64,000 nt of DNA from Amblyomma americanum (GCF_052857255.1 NC_135502.1:154986599-155050598); one strand, 5' to 3'. Counted from the first letter of the stretch, positions 36,071 to 58,399 are shown. Notes: a model not told the origin generated them from the sequence alone. Numbers and translations: made by a program.

Positions 36071-38640
36071 TAAGAAAAAAGTAGCTGGAGACAGCTGGTT
36101 ACAAGCTCGCCAGATAACATTAGGAGATCTCATCGGATTGTGTGGCACGCAGCTGGTGCAAGACACAGATACTTAGAGATCACTAAAAGTTGCCTTTGTC
36201 CTGAAGTAAAAGTAAACTAAGCGATGACGATATTGAAGTTGGCTACACTCCTGCTCGAGCTGTTCAGAATGAGCTCAGGTTTCGTGCATTCAAAAGAGGC
36301 AAGTTTGCTCCGTGTGACAAAAAGAAATCATATAAGTTCACCCAAGAATTGCTATCTTGGCGGTATCGGGCTGCAGGTGCAGATGAATTAATCCTGCCAC
36401 AGAGAAGAGCTACACAGAGCACAAAGCATTTTAGGCCATTCCTATACTGACAGCTCTTAACAAAATTTTTATAACCGTTTTAATTGCACAAAAATAAGAA
36501 CCAGTTTGTGTTGTCCACGTGATTAAGGTAATGAGGCTCTCCTCGAAATTCTAGCAAGAGCTATACTGCAAGTTGTCTCAACTTAGTTTCTATTGCGTCA
36601 ATGAATATCTTAGACAAACGCAGATTATTCAAGTAGACATTTTATTCATCATGGTGCGCCCAGCAATTTTTAAATTATAGTGCACAATAATGCAGTGGAG
36701 TGCTTGTGGCACAAAAACTAAACCTTAACAGCAAAGAGAACACAAGCTATAGGTAATCACAAATTGCCAAATCTTGAGTGTTTGACAGAACAAAAATGAA
36801 AAAGGCCTGTCTACAACTAGAACAAAACAGGGTAATACCGAGCACACATTTGAAAATTGTTTCATCCAAATCACAACTCCGGTGCTCCAGCACTCTTCAG
36901 CCAGCATGCCATGAAATGTACCTTAGTTCTGGTAGCTGTAAAGAGTATACAGCTGATCCGGCATTTTGATAAGTGAACAGTAACCCTCAATGACCACCAG
37001 GCTTAATGCTTTCAAGAGGATGTTGTAGTAACAAGATGGCATTGGAACACATAGCAAGTTATGCTGGCGTAGCAGTGAAAACCGTTAATCTGAGAGTTCG
37101 CTACCATGCAACTCTGAGATAACTCCTAAAGTGTTGTAATCGAATGCAAAAAACGGTTGCCTATTTTATAAACAAAATTCAAGAGGTTGCAATGCAATGG
37201 CACGACAGAATTGCTGAAATACAGCACTAGCGATACAATGTACACCTCAGGCAAAAACATGATCAATAAAACATGATCTTTTATCCTTAATTATCAGAAT
37301 TTAAAGAACCTTGCTTTCCTTGCTCTCATGCAAAATTAAGTTTAGATCGTGAAAGGCCTCCAGAAGACAAGGATACAGAAAGAGATGGCCACACATAGTG
37401 CGCTTACTTCCAGTGTCTTTTTGAACTCGTCCACGATCTAAACATGGGTAGCAACTAGCCTAAACTCCGCCGTTATTCCAAATTAAGCCTTTCACAACGT
37501 GGAAGCCCCTTTCACCATAAAAGGTGCACCTTAACTGATCCAACACTTTTTTCATGATATGTTTTCTCTAAGAATAATCACAGCTTGAAGAGTTTTCAGT
37601 AAAACATGCCTTTTTTATTCTGCGAATGTATGATGCCAGTGTTCAATGAAATGGCCCTCTCCCCATCTTGATGATTGCTCGAAATCAGGATTTATTGAAC
37701 CATGAAAGACAGGCTCTGCTTGATTTTTATGTTTTGCTACGTGCAATCCTTCTACTGGCCTGTATGTAGCAGTTCTTTCTAGTGAGGTTAACTGTGGCTT
37801 TTATATAAAGGTGAAATAGTACTTTGAATGCGAATGGCTTTTTAAAATGCATTTAACGTACAAACAGGGGCTTTAACAGCGCCTGGTGTAAGCAAAATCA
37901 GTGGGGGGAGCGCAGCGGTGGCCTAGTGGTCTGAGCATCTGTTGCTCTGCTTATATAGGGTGAAATGCTTGAGAAATTAGTCGTTTAAGTGGCTAGTTTA
38001 AAACTTTAAATAAAGATGCAGCAATATATACAAAAAATGATTTGTGTTCTCGCTCATACATGACATCAGCTAATCATAACATAGCGTTGGTAGTAAAAAA
38101 ATTCATGCGCGAAGCATATACAAGCAGTGTTCTTGGTCATATCTTAACTGTTATGTGCTGTTATGGCGTGTTGTGTGCTAGGAAAAAAGTAGGTAGTGAG
38201 CAGAGTTGTGCTACATCCATTCCTCTGGTCGAAATTGAATCATGTGAAGTGCTCCTGAAATTGTTTCATACACAAGTATATTTCTTGCAACAGAACAAAA
38301 AGTTTGCTACCCAATGATGTGTTGTGGTTTAAACTAGTAACGAGCATTTTACTACTCTATTTAACACATTATGTAAGACAGTGATGCTGGAGGCACAAAA
38401 CTAAATATTGTGAGGTAACAAGAGCGAATATGAGCAATCATGTGTTTAAGAGGTGTTGTCAATATACATGTTCCTGAAGGAACTAAAGTTATCCTTCGGA
38501 GCATTCGGAGCAAGACAGTTTTGCTTAATGCCATTTTCCAGAACAGGCCTTTCATGAACCAGTTGCAAATGTAAAGAATCTGACATTAAAACCACGCTAT
38601 GCATATTCTAACGCCAAAGTAGTTGAATACAAGCAACTGT
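36071..38640. other. No recognisable gene; one tRNA-like SINE-head fragment
   Basis: No exon or transposon was recognised. At about 37908-37945, GCAGCGGTGGCCTAGTGGTC resembles the A-box half of a tRNA-derived SINE, but no B box follows, so it is at best a short relic. Confidence 0.4.
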
Positions 38641-38642
38641 GT

Positions 38643-38888
38643 GGCCGCCGCGGTGGCTGAGTGGTTACGGCGCTCGGCTGCTGGCCCGAAAGACCCGGGT
38701 TTGATCCCGGCCGCGGCGGTGGAATTTCGATGGAGGCTTATTTATAGAGGCCCGTGTACTGTGCGATGTCAGTGCACGTTAAAAAACCCAGGTGGTCGAA
38801 ATTTCCGGAGCACTTCACTACAGCGTCTCTCATAGCCTGGGTCGCTATGTGACGCTAAACCTCCATAAACCGTAAAACAAACAAGCAA
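38643..38888 (+). mobile_element. Full-length tRNA-derived SINE (Ruka-like)
   Basis: The head GGCCGCCGCGGTGGCTGAGT carries an A box (TGGCTGAGTGG, 38654-38664) and GGTTTGATCCC at 38698-38708 is a B box, the internal RNA polymerase III promoter of a tRNA-derived SINE. The body GGAATTTCGATGGAGG..AGTGCACGTTAAA..GAGCACTTCACTACAGCGTC and an AAAACAAACAA tail follow. Hard ticks have a well-known tRNA-related SINE family (Ruka) of this design. ACAAGCAA occurs at 38629-38636 and 38881-38888 and may be the target duplication, although six bases separate the left copy from the head. Confidence 0.85.
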
Positions 38889-39125
38889 TTTCTATACTAA
38901 ACCCCTAGTTTTATGGTGGGTCTGTACTGCAGAGTTTTCACTCAAGGTAGTGAAAAGTATGTGCCATCAAACAGGCCTCATCTTGCTTAAAGCAACAAAT
39001 AAATACTGGGGTTTTAAGGCAGGAAAGAAGTTACAAAGTTCCTTCTACAGGTTTTTAACTTCAGGCTAGATATTTGAATGATACAAATCCCTTTCCTGCA
39101 ATAATTGAAGTTTCAACGAATAACA

Positions 39126-39213
39126 TTTCCATCGTTCTGAACGTAAAAGCGCAAAAACACACGGACACAGACAAAGTCCTTGTGTTTTTGCGCTTTTACG
39201 TTCAGAATGGAAA
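39126..39213. repeat. Foldback hairpin with ~33-bp arms
   Basis: TTCTGAACGTAAAAGCGCAA (left arm, within 39126-39161) is the complement of TTGCGCTTTTACGTTCAGAA in the right arm (39181-39213), separated by about 19 bases. The arms are almost perfect. Confidence 0.88.
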
Positions 39214-39589
39214 ACCAACTCGCCCGAATGCAGCCATTATTGATTTTCATCGTCACAGCGGAAACGGTCTCTTATTTTACGAGCGACTTTTCAAAAGTCT
39301 GCGTTTCATGGCAGCTGTCAAAGTAGCCCTGATTAAGAGAAACAAGTCACGACACTGAACCAAGCCCGTAGCCGGAAAACGGCACATTTTCTACTATATC
39401 CTCATAATGTAGCTTTAAAGTAAATTTTAAATACAAATTCTTTGATTTCCTTCATGATTTCTCACTGGTGTATGCATACAAAGCTAACCGTGCAAGATTT
39501 TATCTGCACATAGTAGGAGCTGACTTGAGAGGTAACTCGCCATACAAAGTGTGCATGGTAGAAAGAGAGTAGGCAGATGGTTTCCTCAC

Positions 39590-40690
39590 ACTCTCTAAGT
39601 GAACAATAGAGGGCAAAACATCAGGGTGCTTGCCAACGTTTAGACAAGAGGACGTGTTTTTGTCTGGGGTCACCGTACCCAGAGGAAACTTAGAATCTCT
39701 CAAGTAGAGGGTTGTCCACCCTTAGTGCGAACACGGGAGCGCATGCCTGTGCTCTTTGGAGGGCCACTGCGTCCGACATCGCCACACATCGAAGTGAAGT
39801 GATAGGCGACACGAACCACCACATCCAGGTGCATCTCCTCCTGCACCATTTTGCAGGAAAATGGGTGGCTGTGTCGGACGCAGTGGACTTCTAAATAATG
39901 CTGCCACGGGCTCGCATGTTTGCACTAAAATTGTCCATCTATGTACATTTAGGCACTGGCGTAATTATTTAAAACGCCTTGAAAATGGCCAGATGTTTGA
40001 CGAGAACTTAACATTGCTGACTTATCATTTCGTTCACCCTATCCCACCACCCCAACCCATCATTTACCCCTGCATCCCCCTTTTCTCTCCTTTGCTTTTT
40101 CTTTAGTTTATCGTTGCACTTTTTCTTTATGCCCTGCACCGGCTCATGTCAATTCTCAGAACCCTTAGCGTCCACAGTCGTCCGCCCTCCTTCTTTTTGC
40201 GTTGTCTACGAACCCGCCCTTATTTTCTCTTTTTCCTTGAAATTATTTTGCCCTCCTCCTTAGTATTTCATTCTGCCAAGCTGCTTAACTCCTTTACCCT
40301 AGTTTTTCAGTTTAAGGCAACCAGCCATACCAAGCCACCTGCGCAGCTTCACACAAATCGTTTCAAGCCCACTGCGTCTCCACGCTTTACACCCCGGGAT
40401 TCCTTTCTACAGAGCTGGCCTTTTCTTTTCGCAGTTTTGCAGGTAAACCGGTTAATCCTGTTTAGAAGCCATCACGCCTGGACAAGGTTCACGTTCCCCA
40501 TTATAACACCCTTCCCATATCGCACCCTTGTTCCACACACATGGCCTTTCGCCTCGAAGTGAAAATCTTATTTAAGCCCCACCAATGATGAATGCTTGGT
40601 CAAACGAAGACATGTCCTCTTGTCGAAACATCGGCAAGCACCCTGAAGCTTTTCCCACCCTTATTCAGTTTGTGAGATACCGGGGATAAG
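39590..40690. repeat. Inverted-repeat pair about 0.9 kb apart
   Basis: On the minus strand, 39610-39680 reads ACGTCCTCTTGTC..TTGGCAAGCACCCTGATG. On the plus strand, 40608-40650 reads ATGTCCTCTTGTC..TCGGCAAGCACCCTGAAG. The two arms share at least 40 bases at about 80% identity. Between them is a second inverted pair, CACTGCGTCCGACAT (39765) and TGTCGGACGCAGTGG (39873), and a pyrimidine-rich plus-strand open frame (40146-40562, 138 codons) without motifs. The whole may be a retroelement 3'-end pair or a foldback element. Confidence 0.65.
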
Positions 40691-41620
40691 TGGTCGAGCA
40701 GCCATAGCACAATAAAGCACACTTTATTTACACGAAAGGCTCAGTGCCTTTAGTCCTGACCACATTCTGAATCATGCTTTGGTGGCTTAGTATACCACAT
40801 TAAGAGACATGACAACAATACCTAAACTGTCAAGGCTATTATTTGCTATATATGAGATTATAACAATGTCCTACAATAATGAAAACAAACCACCAGAATT
40901 GACATCAATGTAAAATTTGGCTGTAGCATACGGCCCTAACATGGCAATCTAGTTAAACGTATATTCTCTTTTCGCACTTTTACAAAGCTCGAGAACAGAA
41001 TCTCATACATAGTGCCAAAGAAAAGAGTGCATAATAGTACCACTTATGAGGTGTTTATCGGCAACTGCTATCAGCAAGGGTATGTAAACGTGCAATCCAG
41101 AGTAGCAGAAAATTTGAAATATGCGCAATTAAAACGAGCCCTATTCTGAGATCATATTGGAATAGCTGCCATTACTTTACCAACAAAATGAAACTCTACC
41201 AATCATACCTGAAGCAGAATAGCTTTACCCCTAGAAAGTCCTGCACTATACACAGTACCAAGATAGCGCTAAAGGTACCCTGAATCAACCACCATTAAGC
41301 TAATGAAGTAAAATAAGACAAGTTTGACGGTTACATTGTTTTACTTGTTAAGGAACTATAGAGACCAAATTTTTTTCTTGCGCGTTTTCTTCTCTAAATT
41401 GATGCGTTAGAAATTCGTGTACATGGAGTACCCGTTGGTAATCGGGTACGACCACTAAATAATTGTAATTAAATTTCTTCTGAACGCTGCTTCGATTTGA
41501 TCAGTGATACGATGACTGTGACACGTAGTTGGTGTTTAGGTCACATGGGGTAAAAAAGGGCATATGCAATTGATGACACGTCAGTTTTTGTCATTGCAGG
41601 TATTGGAAGAGGCTGGTTTA
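40691..41620. other. No recognisable feature
   Basis: AT-rich, with stop codons in all frames. Nothing recognised. Confidence 0.4.
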
Positions 41621-41720
41621 ATTGTCATAGAGAATTAAAACTGCATATGAGAAATTATATTAGTTTTTCTATTGTCATAGAGAATTAAAACTACATATGA
41701 GAAATTATATTAGTTTTTCT
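41621..41720. repeat. 50-bp tandem duplication, two near-identical copies
   Basis: Copies at 41621-41670 and 41671-41720 begin TTGTCATAGAGAATTAAAAC-like and end TAGTTTTTCT. They differ at one base (CTGCATATGA versus CTACATATGA), so the duplication is recent or kept uniform. Confidence 0.92.
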
Positions 41721-42204
41721 AGTGCATCACGTGTCCAAAAAATCAACTTGGCGTCACAGTCGTCGTTTTGTTGACGAAACCGAAACAGCATGAGAAAAGA
41801 AATTCAGTTATAAATTGTTCATCGGTTGTAGGCATATACAACCCAATATTGCATGGATTGTGATGTCTAAAACATCGTTCTAGAGAAGAAAATGCGCAAT
41901 AAACTTAGGTTTCTGTAGTCTTTTTTGCACCCTATTATAAGGCATCATGTCTTCAGTCAAATTTTATTTGCCTTGCTGTGATATCAGGTCAGTTGAGTGA
42001 TTTGAATAATTCCTGACAGTTAATGCTTCTTGCTCATTCCATTCACTCGATATTATTTTGTGCAGTGACCGTTTCCTGGCCACAACCTGTGCACAAACAT
42101 CAAGGCACCAGTCAACAACAAAGACGGCTGTTAAAAATAATTGAGAACAGAATGAAAAATTTAAAAAAGCACAAGTCTTTTGTTCTCAGAAGGCTACAGA
42201 AATC
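41721..42204. other. No recognisable feature
   Basis: Flanking sequence without motifs. The open frame at 42023-42226 ends in the adjacent SINE and is not supported as a gene. Confidence 0.4.
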
Positions 42205-42440
42205 GTTTATGGTTTATGAGTGTTGAACATCCCAAAGCCACTCAGGCTATGAGAGACGCCGTAGTAAATGGCTCCGAAAATTTCGAACACCTGGGGTTCT
42301 TTAAAGTGCACTGACATCGCACAGTATATGGGCCTCTAGAATGTCACCTCCATCGAAATTCCACCGGCGCAGCCGCGATTGAACCTGCGTCTTCCGGGTC
42401 AGCAGCCGAGCGCCATTACCACTGACCCACCGCGTCGGCT
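42205..42440 (-). mobile_element. Full-length tRNA-derived SINE (Ruka-like), diverged
   Basis: On the minus strand the head reads AGCCGACGCGGTGGGTCAGT, then GGCGCTCGGCTGCTGACCCG, a B-box-like GGTTCAATCGC and a body GGTGGAATTTCGATGGAGG. The tail end includes CTACGGCGTCTCTCATAGCC. It is the same family as the copy at 38643 but more mutated (for example CCGCGTCGG against CCGCGGCGG). Confidence 0.82.
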
Positions 42441-43530
42441 CTACAGAATGCCTTTCGCGCCGAAATGAATGCTCGAAATATCATCATGAAGATTATCGTA
42501 CGCGGTCACAGAAAAAATCACAGTATTTTTCATTTTTTAACAAAATAACAGGAAATTACAGTCAATGCTGCTTAAATTGTCTATGTCCTAAAGGTTTAAA
42601 GTCTATATTTTGAGTAACTGAAAGGAAATTTATTCTAGCTCATTTTTCCTTGGCCCTGGACTGACTGCTGGCTCCACTCTAAACTGTGATCAGCCTTCGA
42701 TGCACTTCCATGTCAAAGTATTAAGAAGTAAGTCACAGCATCCAGCATGATGTGGCACTTGTATGTCATCAATTTATCCCCTGGCTCTTGCGCTAGAGGA
42801 AAATGAATTTGTGTACAGTTGACCTACTGCTTGCCACTTTCCTTGAAGAAATGAATCCAGGTCTCAGAAAGTCTACAGAGAGAATACTGATGCTGCTTGA
42901 GCATTTTTCTTAACCGTTTTAAAATATGTAGAAGTTACTATTATTTTACGGCCTGATTATGTACTTTATTCTTTGCAAGGAATATGAGGTTGATGAACTG
43001 GGAAAAAGTCAGTAATGGTGCCTTTGGTACTTAGCATCTGGACAAACAGCTGACCCACTGGGCGACCCCAGGGGCTCTGCTACCAGGCGACCCTAGCAAC
43101 AGCAGCCAATTGTCATGATCCAAAGGAACAATGGGAATGATTACCGAAACGTTAAGTTTACCGACAGCAGATACATGAACTCAAAACAGCTTTCCAAGGT
43201 TGTTGCAGTGGGATGAATGGCTACAAATCTCTAGATTATATCTGGTAGTAAACAAATTATCAGAAGACCATCTCTTGCGCAGAATCGTCGCAAAACGCAT
43301 TCGACACGCAGTACCGACATGAACAGTTTGTGTTTAATTGAATCCAAAAGCTCACCCTTGTCGACCAGTGTTACTTTAAATAAAGACAGAAAGCGCATGC
43401 ACGTTGTACTGCTGTTATCGTGAACATAACATGCGACAAAACGCAGGGTTACAAAATCCGCTTTTAGAGTTTGAGAAAAAATGCTCACCTCACAAGTTCG
43501 CCAAACCGGAGACGTTGCCTTGCGGCTGCC
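42441..43530. other. No recognisable gene
   Basis: No motif recognised. The minus-strand open frame at 43231-43560 (109 codons) overlaps the tandem repeat that follows and has no familiar domain. Confidence 0.4.
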
Positions 43531-43668
43531 GGCAAAGGCGCTCGCGATGCACAGAAACAATAAAATCCGAGGTCGTGGAATTTATTTGAGATTGACTTCG
43601 GCAAAGGCGCTCGTGATGCACAGAAACAATAAAATCCAGGGCCTGGGAGGTTATTTGAGATTAACTTG
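43531..43668. repeat. 69-bp tandem duplication
   Basis: GGCAAAGGCGCTCG at 43531 recurs at 43600. Both copies continue with GATGCACAGAAACAATAAAA and end with TTATTTGAGATT. A few differences separate the copies. Confidence 0.9.
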
Positions 43669-44229
43669 AGAATTTAATAGAGATCTGCGTGAGGTTGTAC
43701 ATGACATAAGGTGAACACTAGCATAACATTAAAAAGGCGCAGAGGACTGAGGCCAGAGATAGCACTGTAATTTAAAAGAGGAAAGCACATTCCAGCAAGC
43801 CAGAATGAACACACGCAAGCAGTTATGACAACAGAGAACGCAGAAAATGAAACTTTTTTTGTCAGAAGGAAGAGCTAAAGCACAATGCTTATTGTTATGC
43901 TGCTTAAAAAGTTGGCATCTAGTTGGCCGTGCTCAATTTCAAGCTGATAGCGAATGGTCGAGATAAACCGTGCAGAGTAACTAGAACATTCCGGAACAAC
44001 GTAAAATCAGCTCTGCCTGGCGGCTATCACTCGAGATAAATCATGTCGCGTCTTGCGTCGGAAACAATGCGATAAAGTGGAGCGGCGGCAGATTTGAAGA
44101 ATGAACAAACGCTGCAAAGATTCGCGACATTACTCTCCTCTCAAAGAAGCATTGGCGCGATGGTTTACAGCACATAATGCGACTAACAACAAAGAAAACG
44201 GATCGTGCGAAAATAAACAGTGTGTGGAA

Positions 44230-44985
44230 ATGCAGCGTTCTTTAGTGCGCATAAGAGGGCTTCAGATGGACGACCTGTACAACTTCTGGTCGAACTCGGC
44301 GTCCCTGGGATGCAGTCATTGCGTCAGGGATGGCTTCATAATCCGGTTCGCCTGGCCACCGAAGAACCTTTTACGGGCCGAAATAGCGGCGCAAAAGCCT
44401 TTCACCCATTTCACGGAGGCGAATGGGAATCCAAACCCAGGCTTGGTTTCCTGGCTTGTATTCTGCGTTGCGTCATCGTTGTAGCATCTGGTGACCGTCC
44501 GCTGCTGGTCTTTGATCCGTAATCGAGCAAGCCTTCCAGCCTCTTCTGTGCCTTGAAGGTAGGCGGCGACGTCGACGTTCTATTTTCGGGTTACGTTGGG
44601 CAGCATGGCGTCAAGCGTGTTCTTGGCCTCTCTGCCATGAGCGAGCCTAAAAGACGTCACCTGGGTGGTCTCCTGCACACCGGTGTTGTAGGCGGAGGTC
44701 ACGTAAGGCAGGATGACGTCCCAGGTATTGTGCACGGCATCGGCATACATGGCGAGCATATCGGCGATGGTTTTGTTTTGGCGCTCGGTCAGTCCATTGG
44801 TCTGTGGATGGTATGCAGTTGTACTTCGGTGGCTGGCAAGGTTGTAATGTAAGATGGCTTGCGTTAGTTCCACCATGAATGCTGTTCCTCTGTCTGTGAT
44901 GAGCACATCGAGGCCCGTGTCCCAGAAAAATGCACTCCACGAAAAATTTGCCGACTTCTGCTGCTGTTCCGCTCGGTAGGGCTTT
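44230..44985 (-). pseudogene. Ty3/gypsy retrotransposon integrase, C-terminal part
   Basis: Reading down from about 44985: KALPSGTAAEVGKFFVECIF, then after a frame change VLITDRGTAFMVELTQAIL (second catalytic Asp of the DDE core in TDRG), TTAYHPQTNGLTERQNKTIA (catalytic Glu in LTERQN), ADMLAMYADAVHNTWDVILP, a TAG stop near 44578, VDVAAYLQGTEEAGRLARLR, and after another shift RLLRRYFGP followed by a stop and RPEVVQVVHLKPSYAH. The last part is the GPY/F-type C-terminal module. The order is that of a Ty3/gypsy pol end. It is cut on its 5' side by the palindromic array starting near 44986. No LTR could be proven downstream. Confidence 0.87.
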
Positions 44986-45380
44986 TCCTTACGGAGATGC
45001 CATATCTGGACTTATATAAAAAACAGATCTGGCATATCAGGAATTGGGCAGATATGGCATATCTGCACACATATGGGCCAGATAAAACATGTCTAAATAA
45101 GTAAATAATTGGTTTTTGGAGGCGCTAAAAACATGTCTGCCCAATTCCTGATTTAAAGTACCAGATATGGCATATCTGGTCAGGTATGCCATATCTGCCC
45201 AAATTCCTGATTTAAACTACCACATATGGCATATCTGTTCAGGTATGCCATATCTGCCAAATTTCTGATTTGGAGTGCCAGATATGGCGTGTTTGATCAG
45301 ATATCTGTAGGATTGATGATTTAAAGTACGGGATCTGGCCCAGATATGGCATATCTGGCCCAAACCCCACATGCTTAAAT
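44986..45380. repeat. Palindromic ~59-bp repeat array
   Basis: The unit contains CAGATATGGCATATCTG-type palindromes and AATTCCTGATTTAAA. CAGGTATGCCATATCTGCC starts at 45181 and again at 45240 (period 59), with a partial copy before it (about 45136-45180). At 45033-45068 the same block occurs in reverse (TCAGGAATTGGGCAGATATG), so the array has both orientations. It abuts the truncated gypsy integrase. Confidence 0.82.
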
Positions 45381-45525
45381 GTAGATGCTGTCCGATTTGC
45401 TGTGCCTAATATGATCTCCATGACCTTTTCTGTGTTTGACATATATCTGGGCACCATTTCTGCCCAGTGTTGACTTTCCTGTAGATGCAATATGCATATG
45501 AATACAAATCAGCAACGGTACCATT

Positions 45526-45531
45526 TTTATT
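45526..45531 (-). promoter_or_regulatory. Candidate polyadenylation signal for the BEN-domain gene
   Basis: The minus strand reads AATAAA here, about 740 bases after the stop codon of the BEN-domain gene. It is an acceptable 3' end signal, but such hexamers are common by chance in AT-rich DNA. Confidence 0.3.
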
Positions 45532-45565
45532 GACCGACTATAGAGGAGCCCAGGCCTGCAGTACA

Positions 45566-45679
45566 GTGGATACAGGGCAAGCCACGCACTAAAGTCACAA
45601 GAAGACGAAAGTGGATGTAGTTCAAGAAGGATAAGTGGACACGGGGTAAGCCACGCACGATAGTCGCGATAAGATGAAA
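45566..45679. repeat. 45-bp direct repeat, period 69
   Basis: GTGGATACAGGGCAAGCCAC (45566) recurs as GTGGACACGGGGTAAGCCAC (45635). Both run on through CGCAC..AGTC..AAG..GAAAG. The pair would lie in the 3' untranslated region of the BEN-domain gene if the poly(A) site at 45.5 kb is used. Confidence 0.8.
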
Positions 45680-46270
45680 GGCAGCTGTGTCAAGCTGCTT
45701 TTTTGCTACGCACGAAAGGCTGGCTTTTGGTGTTTACAAAAGGGTTTATGCTGCCCTCAGGGAACCATAGTGACAGTAATCAATCGATAAAGCGGCGAGC
45801 CATCTGCACGCAGCTGAACACTAACGGTGAGCGCTCTTACTCCCCCCTTCATAGTGCCACAAAATATTATCAAGCAAGCTAGCTTATTAAAGTTCTTATA
45901 AGCGCAGCAATTGTCTATGCACTTAAGATAATATAGAGGGTAAATTCAGACAAACAATTCTTTTTTTCGACGAACGAGTACAACCCAGCACACGCGTCTT
46001 CTCCTGCTGGTCGCGTTAGTCGGCCTCAAAATATGCTTCTCTGCAAATTTATGAGGATATGGTTATACCACGTAATACAGGACTTGGCCCAGCTATTTTT
46101 GGGCGTGATAGAAGTTCAAGAAGAAGGCGTACTGTCTCATCCTAACGACGCCGACAGATACCGGAGTCGTCGAACCACCCCCGCCTTCCTGACGGGGACA
46201 CGTGGGCCGCCGTGATTGGCGCGCACGTCGTGCTCAACTGAAGATCTGAGCAAATTGTGTAGTTAAAAGC

Positions 46271-56857
<10,587 letters not shown>

Positions 56858-56959
56858 TGTAGAAAAAAAGGCCGCGCACGGATGAAAGAAAATCCAATGT
56901 TCAGACGGTTATAATGTTGAGCAAACCTGGACCACATTGAACGAGCGCAAATACCCAAC

Positions 56960-57475
56960 GGCCTGGAGGGACCGTACTCTAACCGCCAAACTGCCAGAAT
57001 ATGACGCGCGCTTATGTGTTTTTTTTTCTCATATAGTTTCGGTTTCAGTCATCTAAGCGGACACGTCTTGGTGTGTTTTGGTCGTGTGCGGCATGAAATA
57101 TGACTATATGAAATGTGACGGGCTTGCGAAAACGAACTAAGCAGCGACCGGTTTTCAGCAGGTTTTGTGCACCGTACATACATGAGTTGAATTTGTCTGT
57201 GGCATCACAACTGCCATACGAAGATCGAAACCGAAACTAAACAACTTAAAAATTGATTTAAGAAATGTTTATTGTTGTTTAGCTCAATTCAGGTTATTTT
57301 CGTGTTTAGTTATTTGCTGTGCATCCCCTTACATGCATACTACACAACTAAAATTTGGTGTCCTTTCTCTTTTATGAATCCTTTGTCGGAGCCTTTTCAA
57401 GATGTCTTCTATCCTCCTCCAAATCCAAATGGGCTTGGCGGCGTTCGGTTCTTGGTTCTAGTTCGGTTAGTGTGC
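56960..57475. promoter_or_regulatory. Interval between two divergent genes
   Basis: About 0.5-0.6 kb separates the 5' end of the BEN-domain gene (minus) from the first possible exon of the transposase-like gene (plus). A promoter for either or both is expected here, but I see no clear TATA box or initiator. Confidence 0.3.
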
Positions 57476-57526
57476 CTCAATCGATGCGCGCGCCTGGCGC
57501 GCGGCGCGCGCATCGAGGCACCCTAA
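57476..57526. repeat. GC-rich hairpin
   Basis: TGCCTC..CGATGCGCGCGCC (about 57475-57497) pairs with GGCGCGCGCATCGAGGCAC (about 57503-57521), with a three-base bulge (AAT) in the left arm and the loop TGGCGCGC or shorter. Outer bases GGTTCT/AGAACC extend the symmetry. The extreme GC content stands out from its surroundings. Confidence 0.75.
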
Positions 57527-57539
57527 GAACCTAAGTTCG

Positions 57540-57661
57540 GTGTGTTCGTTGCGCACAGTTGTTCCTGCGGCTGGCACAGCGATACATGGTACTGTGTCTA
57601 CGCCTGTCGGCCTGCTCAACGAACAACACTTGGAGTACGCCAGCGTGAACAACTCAGCGAC
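57540..57661 (+). other. Possible 5' untranslated exon of the transposase-like gene
   Basis: GC-balanced sequence ending in a strong donor GTAAGTATAC at 57662. A matching acceptor, GCTCTTTTTCCGTCAG, ends at 58292, just upstream of the ATG at 58329. The exon start is unknown. This is inference from splice signals only. Confidence 0.35.
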
Positions 57662-58399
57662 GTAAGTATACATATTACCGAAGTGAGCATGCTTATGGAG
57701 AGCTAGAGCGGTGTGCTGCGTGACAAATAGCGTACTAACGTGCGTACCTGCTTTGTTTCTGCCACTGTGCTTGGGCTTTTATCATTCGTTTCGCTGTACT
57801 GCAGCACTTGAACGAAGGGATTATCTGTGACAGCAGCTACGTGCGTTAAAGGTTTGTATATTTTGCACCGCCTGGCACGGCTCGAGCCCAAATGACCCCA
57901 CCACGTGTTCGGAAATGCATGGCCACAATACTGTTTCGGATTTCTATTTCATGTACTGGGAGGGCCAAAAGTTAACGGGACGTGTGCGTACATGCTCTAT
58001 TCGCTGGAAATATCACACGGCTGTTTCGCGAGGCAGAGCTATAAACTTTTTTTTCTCAAAACATGCGTCCTGTGAAACTTCATTTGTGATATTACCATGC
58101 GTATGGCGGGGCAGTTTTGTTACAGAGTATGTCTGAATTTTTTCCTATCACGTAATTTCATTGCTTGTTCAAGTAAAAAACTTGCAAGTGCATGAAAGGT
58201 GTATAGATTTTACGCTCGAATGTTTTGTCGCATTGTCTAGGGTGCAATATGCTTGACAAACTATTTCAAACACTTTGCTCTTTTTCCGTCAGGTACAAGA
58301 ACTGTTGTGGTTTCGTTGCCACTCAAAGATGGATCCAAGCAGAAAGCGCGGCCCTTACAAAAAGTACCTGTGAAATGCTGGACAACTAGTAAGTCTACA

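Noticed and set aside
40146..40562. 138-codon plus-strand open frame rich in Phe, Leu, Pro
   Set aside because: It follows from a pyrimidine-rich tract between inverted repeats. No recognised membrane-protein pattern or splice signals.
44101..44484. 127-codon plus-strand open frame
   Set aside because: It is antisense to the gypsy integrase C-terminus, whose conserved motifs read on the minus strand.
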